A stretch of DNA of 64,000 nucleotides, taken from positions 1 through 64,000 of the forward strand of contig NZ_AKFJ01000004.1 of NCBI RefSeq assembly GCF_000272475.1, in the 5' to 3' direction. Shown piece by piece: positions 9,090-16,837 of this stretch (position 1 is its first letter; every line of letters begins with the position of its first letter). A program made the translations under genes and the position numbers. Below the pieces are notes generated by a model that searched no databases, had not been told where the DNA came from, and saw nothing but the letters and a program-made list of their open reading frames with translations. The DNA is from Novosphingobium sp. Rr 2-17. GTDB taxonomy: Bacteria > Pseudomonadota > Alphaproteobacteria > Sphingomonadales > Sphingomonadaceae.

Positions 9090-9554
9090 TCAGTCCTGCC
9101 GCACGTCTGCCGCCAGCCCATCTGTCATCGCGATCAATTTGTCTGCGGTCGTCCGAAAGGCGTGAATAGGAGATCCTGCCGCAGCCCAGAGTGGATCATG
9201 CAAAAGCAGATCAGCATCGATGATCGTAGTCACTGGGCAGGTATGGCCGATAGGCGATACGCCACCGACAGCGAAGCCGGTCTTCGCCTCAACCCATGAG
9301 GGGTCGGCTGTCTTGACGGTAAGACCGGTCGCGGCCGAAACCTTTTTCCGGTCGATGCGGTTCACGCCCGACGCGATCACCAACACAACATTCTCGCCGG
9401 AGCGGAACACGATAGATTTGGCGATCTGGGCGACGGAGCACCCGACTGCGGCCGCCGCGTCTGCGGCGCTGTGCGTGCCGGCCGGAAATTCCGCGATGCT
9501 ATCCGCGTGATCTGCCGCTTGCAGTGCCTGCCGCACGTTCTCGACTGCATTCAT
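9090..9554 (-). CDS. YbaK/EbsC-family aminoacyl-tRNA deacylase
   Basis: A 154-residue YbaK-fold protein that would hydrolyse mischarged aminoacyl-tRNA in trans. Family features are the CSVAQIAKSIVFR segment, the conserved Lys in DRKKVSAATG, and the GGVSPIGH motif. The start at 9554 follows a strong AAGGAGA site; the frame extends to 9644 without support. The gene ends 6 bp from the AraC gene, so the two converge. The specificity (Pro, Cys or Ala) cannot be assigned. Confidence 0.88.
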   Translation of the reverse strand: MNAVENVRQALQAADHADSIAEFPAGTHSAADAAAAVGCSVAQIAKSIVFRSGENVVLVIASGVNRIDRKKVSAATGLTVKTADPSWVEAKTGFAVGGVSPIGHTCPVTTIIDADLLLHDPLWAAAGSPIHAFRTTADKLIAMTDGLAADVRQD

Positions 9555-10332
9555 GGTTGTCTCCTTTTCTCTAATGCGGAAGCGGCGAAAGAGGCCGGCG
9601 TTTCGTACGAGTACTATTCTGAACGCGGCGCCGAAGGCGTTCACACATGGAGCCTGCTATCAACAAGCGGAGTCGGACGCGCCCTCAACAGGGACATGCA
9701 TCGTCGCGAAAAGGACAGGATTCACGATCCTGCCTGCTGTCGGCTAACGGCGGACAGACGTTCGAAGGAGGATGCCCCCGTGCCGAGCTGCCCGGAGACC
9801 GGTCAGAGGCTCGATCAGGATGGTGCTAAAGCCAACCATGGCGAGAGCCAGCAGTCCGATTATCGGAATTCGCGCGCGCGTCCACCATGCTCGCGCCTTT
9901 CGTCAATCTCGTTGTTTCAGTACTCCGCCATGCTCGTGTTGAGCATGTAAGAAATATCTGCATTGAGCGGTTCTGAACGCGTAAACGTAGATAAACTGGT
10001 GCGGTTACAATCCCAGCCCCCGCGTCTTGCCAAGCTACCACGACACCGATCCGCCCAGCGCGCGCCGTCCCCTCCTGATGTTTGCGCCTTCCCGCCATGA
10101 AGGAGCCGGACTCTACGTCTGATTGGTAACAATCAGGGGTACACGCCACTACTCAGGCGCTTTCTATCAGAATTGCGTTTTCGCGACCGAGGAAGCGATC
10201 GCTTCCCTAGCGGCCAGATTTGGCGAAAGCAGTCATACCCAATGCTATCGCCCAGATGGCGGGTTTGTCCAGTTCTTCCCCTTCAGATGTCGACCATTTA
10301 TTGCCACCAGTGCCGCGAATTTCTTAACTTGC
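9555..10332. other. Gene-poor stretch with possible membrane-protein debris
   Basis: No convincing gene is seen in these 778 bases. On the minus strand around 9735-9880 one frame reads RARIPIIGLLALAMVGFSTI followed by a short tail and stop. It looks like one membrane helix of a decayed protein, because no start codon or ribosome site precedes it. A small perfect hairpin, CTGATTG-GTAA-CAATCAG, sits at 10119-10136. Confidence 0.35.
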
Positions 10333-10629
10333 CTACGGCCGGCAGGGCGGGCCCCAGTCCGTCATCGCTTCCTCACCATTCTGCAAGAACGGCCCTTCCT
10401 CTGAACCGAAATTCGTCCAGATGACAATTTCTATGACCCCATCGTTATCGATAAAATCTGTGATAAGTGGCGGCTCATCAGGTCGAGGAAAGTCGGACTC
10501 GTAGAAGAAATACATTTGTTGCCCCGGTTCCAGCCGGTAGCGATGTGTGGAGAGTTCGAAGTTCACAAATTGCGGCTGACTGCTGCTGTTTTTAATGGTG
10601 TGTTTCAGTCGCGCCACTTGCATCTCCAT
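10333..10629 (-). CDS. Hypothetical protein (98 aa)
   Basis: A small acidic, aromatic-rich protein that I do not recognise. It starts MEMQVARLKHTIKNSSSQ and contains HRYRLEPGQQMYFFYES and VIEIVIWTNFGSEEGPF. The composition is protein-like and looks like a single beta-rich domain. The frame is open to 10776, but that extension is the 80-nt repeat and looks non-coding. Its start is uncertain because only a weak AGGA lies 11 nt upstream of the chosen ATG. It is divergent from the secreted protein at 10802. Confidence 0.55.
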   Translation of the reverse strand: MEMQVARLKHTIKNSSSQPQFVNFELSTHRYRLEPGQQMYFFYESDFPRPDEPPLITDFIDNDGVIEIVIWTNFGSEEGPFLQNGEEAMTDWGPPCRP

Positions 10630-10694
10630 CACACTGTCGCGTCCTATGTAACGTCGGCTTTCAGCGTCGTCTTGCCCAAAACGAGACCTTCCGC

Positions 10695-10774
10695 TTCCCA
10701 CCAGACTCGGCCATTCCCGAAACTCGATCCTTCTGAAGAGTGCTGTTTCGGCAAATTCCGCCCCACTTGCGGAC
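10695..10774. repeat. Copy 1 of a diverged 80-nt repeat
   Basis: This segment begins TTCCCACCAGACTCGGCCAT. It matches 11401-11479 with roughly ten substitutions and one indel by eye. It lies in the divergent interval between the two small hypothetical genes. Confidence 0.75.
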
Positions 10775-10801
10775 ATTCATTTGTTGGCGGATTATCCATC
10801 C

Positions 10802-11275
10802 ATGCGAAGGTTTTTCCCACTACTGCTTTTGATGCCGGGAGTCGCTTCTGCCGCCGACCATTCGCAAACCTATCTCCTGTCGGTCATTGGCCTGCCGGTC
10901 GCAGACACTGGCAGCGTCAAAGCATTCTCATTCGACACTTGGGGTGTCGAGTTCAATTCGGTTTGCCGCATTCCGGGTGGATGGCGGATAACGGCTGGAA
11001 GCAGTGCGACGCCAAATGGCGAATTTGCGGGAGAAGGCAGCCAAGGGGCAACATGGTTTAACCAGCGCAACCCCAAAGACTTGCACGCCTTCATATTGAT
11101 AACGCTTTACGCCCCGGTGCAGCAGTCCGATTTTACAACGGTGGGTGAGAGCGAAGTGATACCGGCTACGTTCAAAGGGTTTGCGACGGTAGAGACCGAC
11201 GACGGAGACAGGCACATCCCACTTACCTATCGCAACATCACACTGACCCCAGCGGTGACATGTCCGCATCGATAG
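10802..11275 (+). CDS. Secreted hypothetical protein (157 aa)
   Basis: An exported protein of unknown function. The N-terminus MRRFFPLLLLMPGVASA is a classical signal peptide with an ASA cleavage site before Ala-Asp-His. The mature part has beta-rich segments (SVKAFSFDTWGVEFNSVCRI, HAFILITLYAP) and two cysteines, in NSVCRIPGG and in the C-terminal VTCPHR, which could form a disulfide in the periplasm. I do not recognise the family. Repeat copies lie on both sides of the gene. Confidence 0.65.
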   Translation: MRRFFPLLLLMPGVASAADHSQTYLLSVIGLPVADTGSVKAFSFDTWGVEFNSVCRIPGGWRITAGSSATPNGEFAGEGSQGATWFNQRNPKDLHAFILITLYAPVQQSDFTTVGESEVIPATFKGFATVETDDGDRHIPLTYRNITLTPAVTCPHR

Positions 11276-11300
11276 CAATGACCGCTGCCCACCATCCTTC

Positions 11301-11383
11301 GTCATTGCGAGGGCCGTAGGTCCGCGGCAATCCAGGGCGTCGTGGCCCGATGCCCTGGATTGCTTCGCTGCGCTCGCAATGAC
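11301..11383. repeat. Palindromic repetitive element (copy A)
   Basis: The left arm GTCATTGCGAG...GCAATCCAGGGC (11301-11337) is complementary to GCCCTGGATTGC...CTCGCAATGAC (11352-11383). The element can form a long hairpin with a 14-nt loop and an internal bulge. The same arm sequences recur at 44766-44920. It is probably a REP/MITE-like dispersed element. Confidence 0.8.
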
Positions 11384-11400
11384 GAAATTGGGATGGCAGC

Positions 11401-11479
11401 TTCCCACCAGACTCGGCCATTCCCTAAACGCGAGCCTTCTGAAGAGTGTCGTTTCGGCGGATTCCGTCCAGTTGCGGAC
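11401..11479. repeat. Copy 2 of the diverged 80-nt repeat
   Basis: It has the same orientation as copy 1 and begins TTCCCACCAGACTCGGCCAT. It lies 17 nt after palindromic element A. The two copies bracket the secreted-protein gene at 10802-11275. Confidence 0.75.
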
Positions 11480-11494
11480 CCTACCTGTTGTCGC

Positions 11495-11722
11495 TCACTC
11501 TTCGGGGCGCGATGCCAGCATAACCCCGAGCGCGAACGGGACTGCGAAAAAAAGAAGGTAGATCGCCCCGCCATCCACCAGCCTGTCCGGTATCGACAGC
11601 TTCAAGACTGGCAGAAATCGAGGCAAAAGTAGCAGAACAAGGATCAACGGCGGTGTAATCCAAAGGTGTACACTGCCCGCTTCCACAAGCTCGCCGATAA
11701 GGGCGGCGCGATGCACCACCAC
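11495..11722 (-). CDS. Possible small two-helix membrane protein
   Basis: A 75-residue frame with two convincing membrane helices (ITPPLILVLLLLPRFLPVL and GAIYLLFFAVPFALGVMLA). The only starts are consecutive GTG codons without a ribosome site. The coding-like frame seems to continue upstream as EWPGHFEQVFL to a stop codon. An ATG in another frame just upstream (11753) suggests the gene may be frameshifted. It is either a real small membrane protein with a weak start or a recent pseudogene. Confidence 0.35.
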   Translation of the reverse strand: MVVHRAALIGELVEAGSVHLWITPPLILVLLLLPRFLPVLKLSIPDRLVDGGAIYLLFFAVPFALGVMLASRPEE

Positions 11723-11753
11723 AAGAAAAACTTGTTCGAAGTGTCCAGGCCAT

Positions 11754-11932
11754 TCACTCCATCATCCGGACCATGAAGGACCCGCTCCCCACCGTTAGCG
11801 AAAATTCAAAATGACGGGTATACCTGATTTCGGATCAGCTTTCGCAGCGATGACGAGTATGTTCAGCCCGTCGCAACCCTGAGCGCAACAGAACGTTCCC
11901 CACTGACGATAATTTTTTGGGAGCGACGCCCG
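11754..11932. other. Intergenic region upstream of the SIMPL-domain gene
   Basis: No open frame with coding character is visible. The stretch includes a T-rich segment just before the downstream gene and presumably carries its promoter. No clear operator or terminator is recognised. Confidence 0.4.
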
Positions 11933-12685
11933 ATGAAACGCCTTGGCTTACTGGCCGCAACTGCCTTTTCCCTCACGATGCTGACCGCACTGCCCGCCGC
12001 CGCGCAGGAAAGCACCATCCCGCCGATCCAGGCCGGGCACACGCTGCTCACCCTGACCGCGCAAGGCTCCACCAATCGCACGCCCGACATGGCGACCTAT
12101 TCCGCCGGGGTCACCACCCAAGGCGCAAGCGCCAGCGAGGCGATGTCGGCGAACTCTGCCCAGATGAACAAGGTCATCGCCGCGCTCAAACGCGCCGGCA
12201 TCGCCGATCGGGACATCCAGACCAGCAACCTCAATCTCAACCCGGTCTACGCCCAGCCCAAGCGCTTGCCCGATGGCAGCACCGTGGACGAGCCCCAGCG
12301 CATCATCGGCTATCAGGCGACCAACACCGTCAACGTGCGCCAACGCAAGCTGGCCGACATGGGCAAGGCGATCGACGCGCTGGTCAGCGCCGGCGCCAAT
12401 CAGGTCAACGGCCCCAACTTCGCGCTGTCCCAGCCCGAAGCCGCACAGGACGAGGCGCGGCTCGACGCGATGAAGGCCGTGCGCGCCCGCGCCGACCTTT
12501 ACGCCAATGCTGCCGGTCTCAAGGTGGCGCGGATCGTCTCGATCAGCGAGGGCGGCGGCTACGCCCCGCGACCGGTTTTCGAGTCCTCCAAACGGGCCAT
12601 GGATTCGATGGCCGCCACGCCGGTCGCGGCAGGCGAGATGGAAGTTTCGGTGAACGTCACGGTGCAGTTCGAACTCATGCCCTGA
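11933..12685 (+). CDS. SIMPL (DUF541) domain periplasmic protein
   Basis: A 250-residue exported protein. A signal peptide (residues 1-25, ending LPAAAQ) precedes one SIMPL domain. The domain begins LLTLTAQGSTNRTPDMATYSAGV, continues with SNLNLNPVYAQP and YQATNTVNVRQR, and ends EVSVNVTVQFEL. SIMPL proteins such as E. coli YggE are periplasmic and linked to stress tolerance, but their biochemical role is unclear. The gene appears monocistronic. Confidence 0.9.
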   Translation: MKRLGLLAATAFSLTMLTALPAAAQESTIPPIQAGHTLLTLTAQGSTNRTPDMATYSAGVTTQGASASEAMSANSAQMNKVIAALKRAGIADRDIQTSNLNLNPVYAQPKRLPDGSTVDEPQRIIGYQATNTVNVRQRKLADMGKAIDALVSAGANQVNGPNFALSQPEAAQDEARLDAMKAVRARADLYANAAGLKVARIVSISEGGGYAPRPVFESSKRAMDSMAATPVAAGEMEVSVNVTVQFELMP

Positions 12686-12778
12686 TCTGCCGAGGCCTAT
12701 CCGCACCTTATCGACGCCTTATCGACACCTTATTGCATCGCCCCTCTGCCCCTCGAAAGTCGGTGGAGGGGCGGCGCC

Positions 12779-13201
12779 TCAATTCAGCATCATGTCCTGT
12801 GATTGGATATTGTATCCCGACAAGGCCAGTTTTCCATCGCTGCCCTTGTGGTAAACGAACTGCTCAGTGCCGGCGCCGCGCTCGAACTGGGTCTGCATCG
12901 TCACCGTAACATACGTGCCGCCCGTGCCGGAATTGGCGTTCCAACCGGTCTGTTTACTGGCGGTGACCTTGCCCAATTTGCGATGGACCGCGTCCAGCAG
13001 CTTGCCGAACCGCTCGCGCGTGGTCGCCTGGCGTAGCTCGGAATCGGCGGTTTTCCACACATCTTGCCAGTTTCCGGCATTGAGCGCGGTGTGGAATTGC
13101 CCGACTTCGACGTCGGCTTCCTTGAACGATTCCTGCACCCCGCAGCCAGCCAGCATTGCAGCGGCGGCGAATGGCATTAGATAGCGGCCCAAGCGGTTCA
13201 T
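12779..13201 (-). CDS. Putative lipoprotein (DUF4019-like)
   Basis: A 140-residue predicted lipoprotein with a signal at residues 1-19 and lipobox LAGC at Cys20. The mature domain resembles small DUF4019-type proteins (VEVGQFHTALNAGNWQDVW, then TTRERFGKLLDAVHRKLGKV). The start at 13201 is chosen because GGGGAG precedes it and the lipobox then falls at the right distance; the frame stays open to 13417 across the trpF start. It is divergent from trpF, with 49 bp between the starts. Confidence 0.75.
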   Translation of the reverse strand: MNRLGRYLMPFAAAAMLAGCGVQESFKEADVEVGQFHTALNAGNWQDVWKTADSELRQATTRERFGKLLDAVHRKLGKVTASKQTGWNANSGTGGTYVTVTMQTQFERGAGTEQFVYHKGSDGKLALSGYNIQSQDMMLN

Positions 13202-13250
13202 ACGTCTCCCCATGTGTGGCGTGACCTCAAGCTTAGGCCAGATTACGCAT

Positions 13251-13907
13251 ATGCCAACAGCGGCGATCAAGATTTGCGGGATCAGCACCCCCGATACCCT
13301 CGAAGCCACGATCCGTGCCCGCGCTGCGCACATCGGTCTTGTTTTCTTTACCAAAAGCCCCCGCGCGGTCACCCCAGCGCAGGCAGCGGCACTGGCCGCA
13401 CAAGCGCAGGGACGCATCGGACGCGTCGGGCTGTTCGTCGATGCCGATGATGGCGCGATCGCTGACGCAGTCGTTGCGGCAAAGCTCGATGCTCTCCAAC
13501 TTCATGGGAAGGAAACGCCCGAGCGCACAGGCCAGCTTCGCGCCCGCTTTGGCCTGCCCGTCTGGAAGGCGCTTTCGGTCGCAACCGCTGCCGATGTCGC
13601 GCGCGCCGATGCCTACGCGGGCGCCGCCGACCTCATCCTGTTCGACGCCAAGACGCCGCGAGGGGCATTGCCGGGCGGCGTGGGCCTCAGCTTCGACTGG
13701 AGCCTGGTGGCGCACTGGAAAGGCCCGATCGCCTGGGGACTGGCCGGAGGGCTCACCGCTGATACCGTAGCCCAAGCCGTAAGGCTGACCGGCGCACCGT
13801 TGGTCGATACTTCGTCCGGCGTAGAAAGCGCGCCCGGCGTCAAGGACGAAGGCCGCATCGCCGCCTTCTGCGCCGCCGTGCGTGCGGTTGAGCAAAGCGC
13901 TATCTGA
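13251..13907 (+). CDS. trpF: Phosphoribosylanthranilate isomerase
   Basis: A 218-residue TIM barrel of tryptophan synthesis that converts phosphoribosylanthranilate to CdRP. The N-terminal IKICGIS carries the catalytic cysteine, and the second catalytic Asp lies in LILFDAKTP. The phosphate-binding end is seen in GLAGGLTADTV and VDTSSGVESAPGVKD. The ATG at 13251 begins directly before the first strand. It is separated from trpB by a minus-strand outer-membrane gene, so the trp genes are not one operon here. Confidence 0.95.
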   Translation: MPTAAIKICGISTPDTLEATIRARAAHIGLVFFTKSPRAVTPAQAAALAAQAQGRIGRVGLFVDADDGAIADAVVAAKLDALQLHGKETPERTGQLRARFGLPVWKALSVATAADVARADAYAGAADLILFDAKTPRGALPGGVGLSFDWSLVAHWKGPIAWGLAGGLTADTVAQAVRLTGAPLVDTSSGVESAPGVKDEGRIAAFCAAVRAVEQSAI

Positions 13908-13940
13908 CCGGGAAAGGGCTGAACGAAAAAAGGCTGAACG

Positions 13941-13970
13941 AGAAAGGGCGGCCCGTGATCGGACCGCCCT
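13941..13970 (-). terminator. Probable terminator of the outer-membrane protein gene
   Basis: The hairpin AGGGCGG (13945-13951) / CCGCCCT (13964-13970) is followed on the minus strand by TTTCT and a further T-run. It lies between the converging trpF and outer-membrane genes and could serve both. Confidence 0.55.
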
Positions 13971-14001
13971 GCTCGATGGCTTGTTGTGTTTTAGCGGTCG
14001 A

Positions 14002-14481
14002 TCAAAACTTCAGACCCACACCTGCCAACACTTGATCCGTATCAGGCACGCCATTGTCGATCAGCGAGTGGCGGTATTCCAGCTTGCCGTAGTACTTCTT
14101 GCCAAAGTCCTGCTGATAACCGCCGCCCAGGGCAACCGAATCCTCGCAATATGCGCAAGGCTTCGTCTCATAGGCGACCAGGCCATAGGCCTTGCCGCCA
14201 GACCCGGTCTTCACGCCCAGGCGGCCACCGAAGCCCCACTCCACGCGGTTGTCGGATGCCAGCACTTTGTCGGCTGATACTTCGGCGCCGATGAACGCCT
14301 TGCTGCCCAGATCGAAGTCGTAGCCCGCCGCGACGCCTGCGGTCGCTTCGGTATCCGACCTGTTCCACACCACGCCGGTGCGCGCCTCGACGCGGGCCTC
14401 ATCGGCCAGCGCGGGGGTCGCAAACGCGGCGCCGGCCAGCACGGCCAACGGCAGGGCGAAGGAAAAGGGGACTTTTTGCAT
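14002..14481 (-). CDS. Small outer-membrane beta-barrel protein
   Basis: A 159-residue porin-like protein with a signal peptide of about 26 residues ending ATPALA. The mature part has alternating strands ([32 protein letters not shown]) and ends in Phe (LAGVGLKF), the usual outer-membrane insertion signal. A Cys-Ala-Tyr-Cys pair lies in one loop. The start is supported by AGGAG upstream of the ATG. It resembles OmpA-like or Opa-like eight-strand barrels. Its function is unknown. Confidence 0.78.
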   Translation of the reverse strand: MQKVPFSFALPLAVLAGAAFATPALADEARVEARTGVVWNRSDTEATAGVAAGYDFDLGSKAFIGAEVSADKVLASDNRVEWGFGGRLGVKTGSGGKAYGLVAYETKPCAYCEDSVALGGGYQQDFGKKYYGKLEYRHSLIDNGVPDTDQVLAGVGLKF

Positions 14482-14630
14482 AACTCTACTCCTGAACATT
14501 CAACACCCGCCGCGACGGCCCGCTCGTCGATCGAGAGGGGCTTTGGCTTAGCGGGCAGGTCCGGGCTAGGACCTCGCCGCTTGCCCCCAAATGAACCAAA
14601 AGGGGCAAACGCGGGCCAATTCGTCACCAA

Positions 14631-14660
14631 TTGTCGCACACCTGAGTGCGGGGCCATAAT
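14631..14660 (+). promoter_or_regulatory. Candidate sigma-70 promoter for trpB
   Basis: TTGTCG (14631-14636), an 18-nt spacer and CATAAT (14655-14660) lie 112 bp upstream of the trpB start. The match is reasonable for a housekeeping promoter. This is a prediction only. Confidence 0.45.
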
Positions 14661-14681
14661 GATTGAAATACAAAGGAAATT

Positions 14682-14717
14682 ATGCGCGAAGACGGCAAAA
14701 TTGAGGCAATTCGTTAG
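14682..14717 (+). CDS. Possible 11-codon upstream ORF before trpB
   Basis: An AAAGGA ribosome site stands 4 nt before an ATG that opens an 11-residue frame ([11 protein letters not shown]) ending in TAG at 14715-14717, 55 nt before trpB. It has no tryptophan, so it is not a classical trp attenuator peptide. It may be a chance ORF. Confidence 0.25.
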   Translation: MREDGKIEAIR

Positions 14718-14772
14718 TCCGGTGTGTGCCCAATCTCTGGACAAGCGCGAGGCCCTCTGCCAACGCGGCGGG

Positions 14773-16014
14773 ATGACCGTGCAAAGCCCCGTGAACAGCT
14801 TACGCGCCCAGCCGGACGCCTCCGGCCACTTCGGCCAGTTCGGCGGTCGCTACGTCGCCGAGACGTTGATGCCGCTGATCCTCGACCTCGATGCCGAGTA
14901 TCGCAAGGCGAAGGACGACCCGGATTTCTGGGCTGAGTTCGACGCGCTGATGAAGGACTTCGTGGGGCGGCCCAGTCCGCTCTACTACGCGCCGCGGGCG
15001 ACCGAGCACTTCCGTGCCCTCGCGCCTGCCGGCAAAGGTCCCAAGATCTATTTCAAGCGCGAGGAACTGAACCACACCGGCGCGCACAAGATCAACAACT
15101 GCATCGGCCAGATCCTGCTGGCGATACGGATGGGCAAGAAAAAGATCATCGCCGAGACCGGCGCTGGCCAGCACGGTGTCGCCACCGCCACGGTCGCGGC
15201 GCGTTTCGGCTTGCCGTGCAAGATCTTCATGGGCGCCAAGGACATCGAGCGACAGAAGCCCAATGTCTTCCGCATGCGCCTGCTCGGCGCCGAAGTCGTG
15301 CCTTGCACCAGCGGGTCACAATCGCTCAAAGACGCGATGAACGACGCTCTGCGGTACTGGGTGTCGAACGTCCACGACACGTTCTATATCATCGGCACCG
15401 CAGCCGGCCCGCACCCGTACCCGGAACTGGTCCGCGATTTCCAATCGATCATCGGCACCGAAACCCGCGCGCAGATGCTCGAAAAAGAAGGCCGCCTGCC
15501 CGATATGCTGGTGGCAGCCGTGGGCGGCGGATCGAACGCGATCGGCCTGTTCCACCCCTTCCTCGACGATCCCGAAGTCGCCATGGTCGGCATCGAGGCG
15601 GCAGGCCTGGGCATCGAGAGCGGCAAGCACGCAGCCTCCTTGATGGGCGGCAAGCCGGGCATCCTCCACGGCAACAAGACCTACCTGCTGCAGGACGAAG
15701 ACGGCCAGATCACCGAGGCTCACTCGATCAGCGCCGGCCTCGACTATCCCGGCCTCGGGCCAGAACATTCCTGGCTTCACGAGAGCGGGCGGGTGAAATA
15801 CGTGCCGATCACCGACGCGCAGGCACTGGAAGCGTTCCAGCTATGCTGCTCGCTCGAAGGCATCATCCCCGCCCTGGAAAGCGCCCACGCCCTAGCCGCG
15901 CTGCCGCAACTGACGGCTGAGATGGACGAGGACAAGCTCCTCGTCGTCAACGTCTCGGGCCGCGGCGACAAAGACATCTTCACCGTCGCCGAGGCACTTG
16001 GGTTCGATCTGTGA
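14773..16014 (+). CDS. trpB: Tryptophan synthase beta chain
   Basis: A 413-residue PLP enzyme that condenses indole with serine. The PLP lysine lies in [10 protein letters not shown]. The glycine-rich phosphate loop is [10 protein letters not shown], and GRGDKD lies near the end. The ATG at 14773 gives the normal family length; the frame is open 297 nt further upstream but that part is not protein-like. trpA follows 44 bp downstream, as usual for the alpha/beta complex. Confidence 0.96.
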   Translation: MTVQSPVNSLRAQPDASGHFGQFGGRYVAETLMPLILDLDAEYRKAKDDPDFWAEFDALMKDFVGRPSPLYYAPRATEHFRALAPAGKGPKIYFKREELNHTGAHKINNCIGQILLAIRMGKKKIIAETGAGQHGVATATVAARFGLPCKIFMGAKDIERQKPNVFRMRLLGAEVVPCTSGSQSLKDAMNDALRYWVSNVHDTFYIIGTAAGPHPYPELVRDFQSIIGTETRAQMLEKEGRLPDMLVAAVGGGSNAIGLFHPFLDDPEVAMVGIEAAGLGIESGKHAASLMGGKPGILHGNKTYLLQDEDGQITEAHSISAGLDYPGLGPEHSWLHESGRVKYVPITDAQALEAFQLCCSLEGIIPALESAHALAALPQLTAEMDEDKLLVVNVSGRGDKDIFTVAEALGFDL

Positions 16015-16058
16015 TCGCGTGACTACGCGACCCTGACATGATTTTGGAAGCTACTGCG

Positions 16059-16835
16059 ATGACCCGCTTCGAAACCGCCTTCGCCAAGGGCCCCGCGCTC
16101 GTTTGTTTCGTAACCGGGGGTGACGGCGACACCGCCGCCAACCTTGACGCGCTGGTCGCAGGCGGAGCTGACGTGATCGAATTGGGCATGCCCTTCACCG
16201 ATCCGATGGCCGATGGCGCGGCGATCCAGGAAGCCAACATCCGCAGCCTCGACAAGGGCACCCGCACGGCGGACGTGTTCCGCATGGCTGCGGAGTTCCG
16301 GTCGCGGCACCCGCAAGTGCCGCTGGTGCTGATGGGCTATGCCAACCCGATGATCGCGCGCGGGTCCGAATGGTTCGCCGATGAATGCGCCAAGGCCGGT
16401 GTCGACGGCGTTATCTGCGTCGATATCCCGCCCGAGGAAGACCCCGAACTCGGCCCGGCGCTGCGAGCAAAGGGCGTTTCGCTGATCCGCCTTGCCACCC
16501 CCACCACCGATGCCGCGCGTCTACCGGCGGTGCTGGAGGGGTCGTCCGGCTTCCTCTATTACGTTTCCGTCGCTGGCGTCACTGGCACTCAGCAAGCAGC
16601 ACAAGGTTCCATCGAAGACGCGGTGGCCCGACTAAAGGCGGCCAGCAGCATTCCCGTAGCGGTCGGTTTCGGCGTTCGCACGCCCGAACAGGCCCGCGTC
16701 ATCGCCAGAGTGGCGGACGGCGTGGTGGTCGGCTCGGCCTTCGTCGATCTGGTCAAGGAGCATGGCGACAATGCGCCTGGGCCGCTGCGTGAATTGACCG
16801 TGGCATTGTCGCAGGCGGTACACTCGGCTCGCTGA
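16059..16835 (+). CDS. trpA: Tryptophan synthase alpha chain
   Basis: A 258-residue TIM barrel that cleaves indole-3-glycerol phosphate. The catalytic Glu is in VIELGMPFTDPMADG, the second acid is in CVDIPPEE, and phosphate binding is seen in VGFGVRTPEQ. The ATG at 16059 has a GGAAG site; an in-frame ATG at 16038 has none. It ends 2 bp before folC. In many sphingomonads accD sits between trpA and folC, but here nothing is between them. Confidence 0.95.
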   Translation: MTRFETAFAKGPALVCFVTGGDGDTAANLDALVAGGADVIELGMPFTDPMADGAAIQEANIRSLDKGTRTADVFRMAAEFRSRHPQVPLVLMGYANPMIARGSEWFADECAKAGVDGVICVDIPPEEDPELGPALRAKGVSLIRLATPTTDAARLPAVLEGSSGFLYYVSVAGVTGTQQAAQGSIEDAVARLKAASSIPVAVGFGVRTPEQARVIARVADGVVVGSAFVDLVKEHGDNAPGPLRELTVALSQAVHSAR

Positions 16836-16837
16836 CG

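Noticed and set aside
14476..14772. N-terminal extension of trpB by 99 residues
   Set aside because: The extension runs through the promoter and start region of the divergent outer-membrane gene and does not resemble any TrpB N-terminus.
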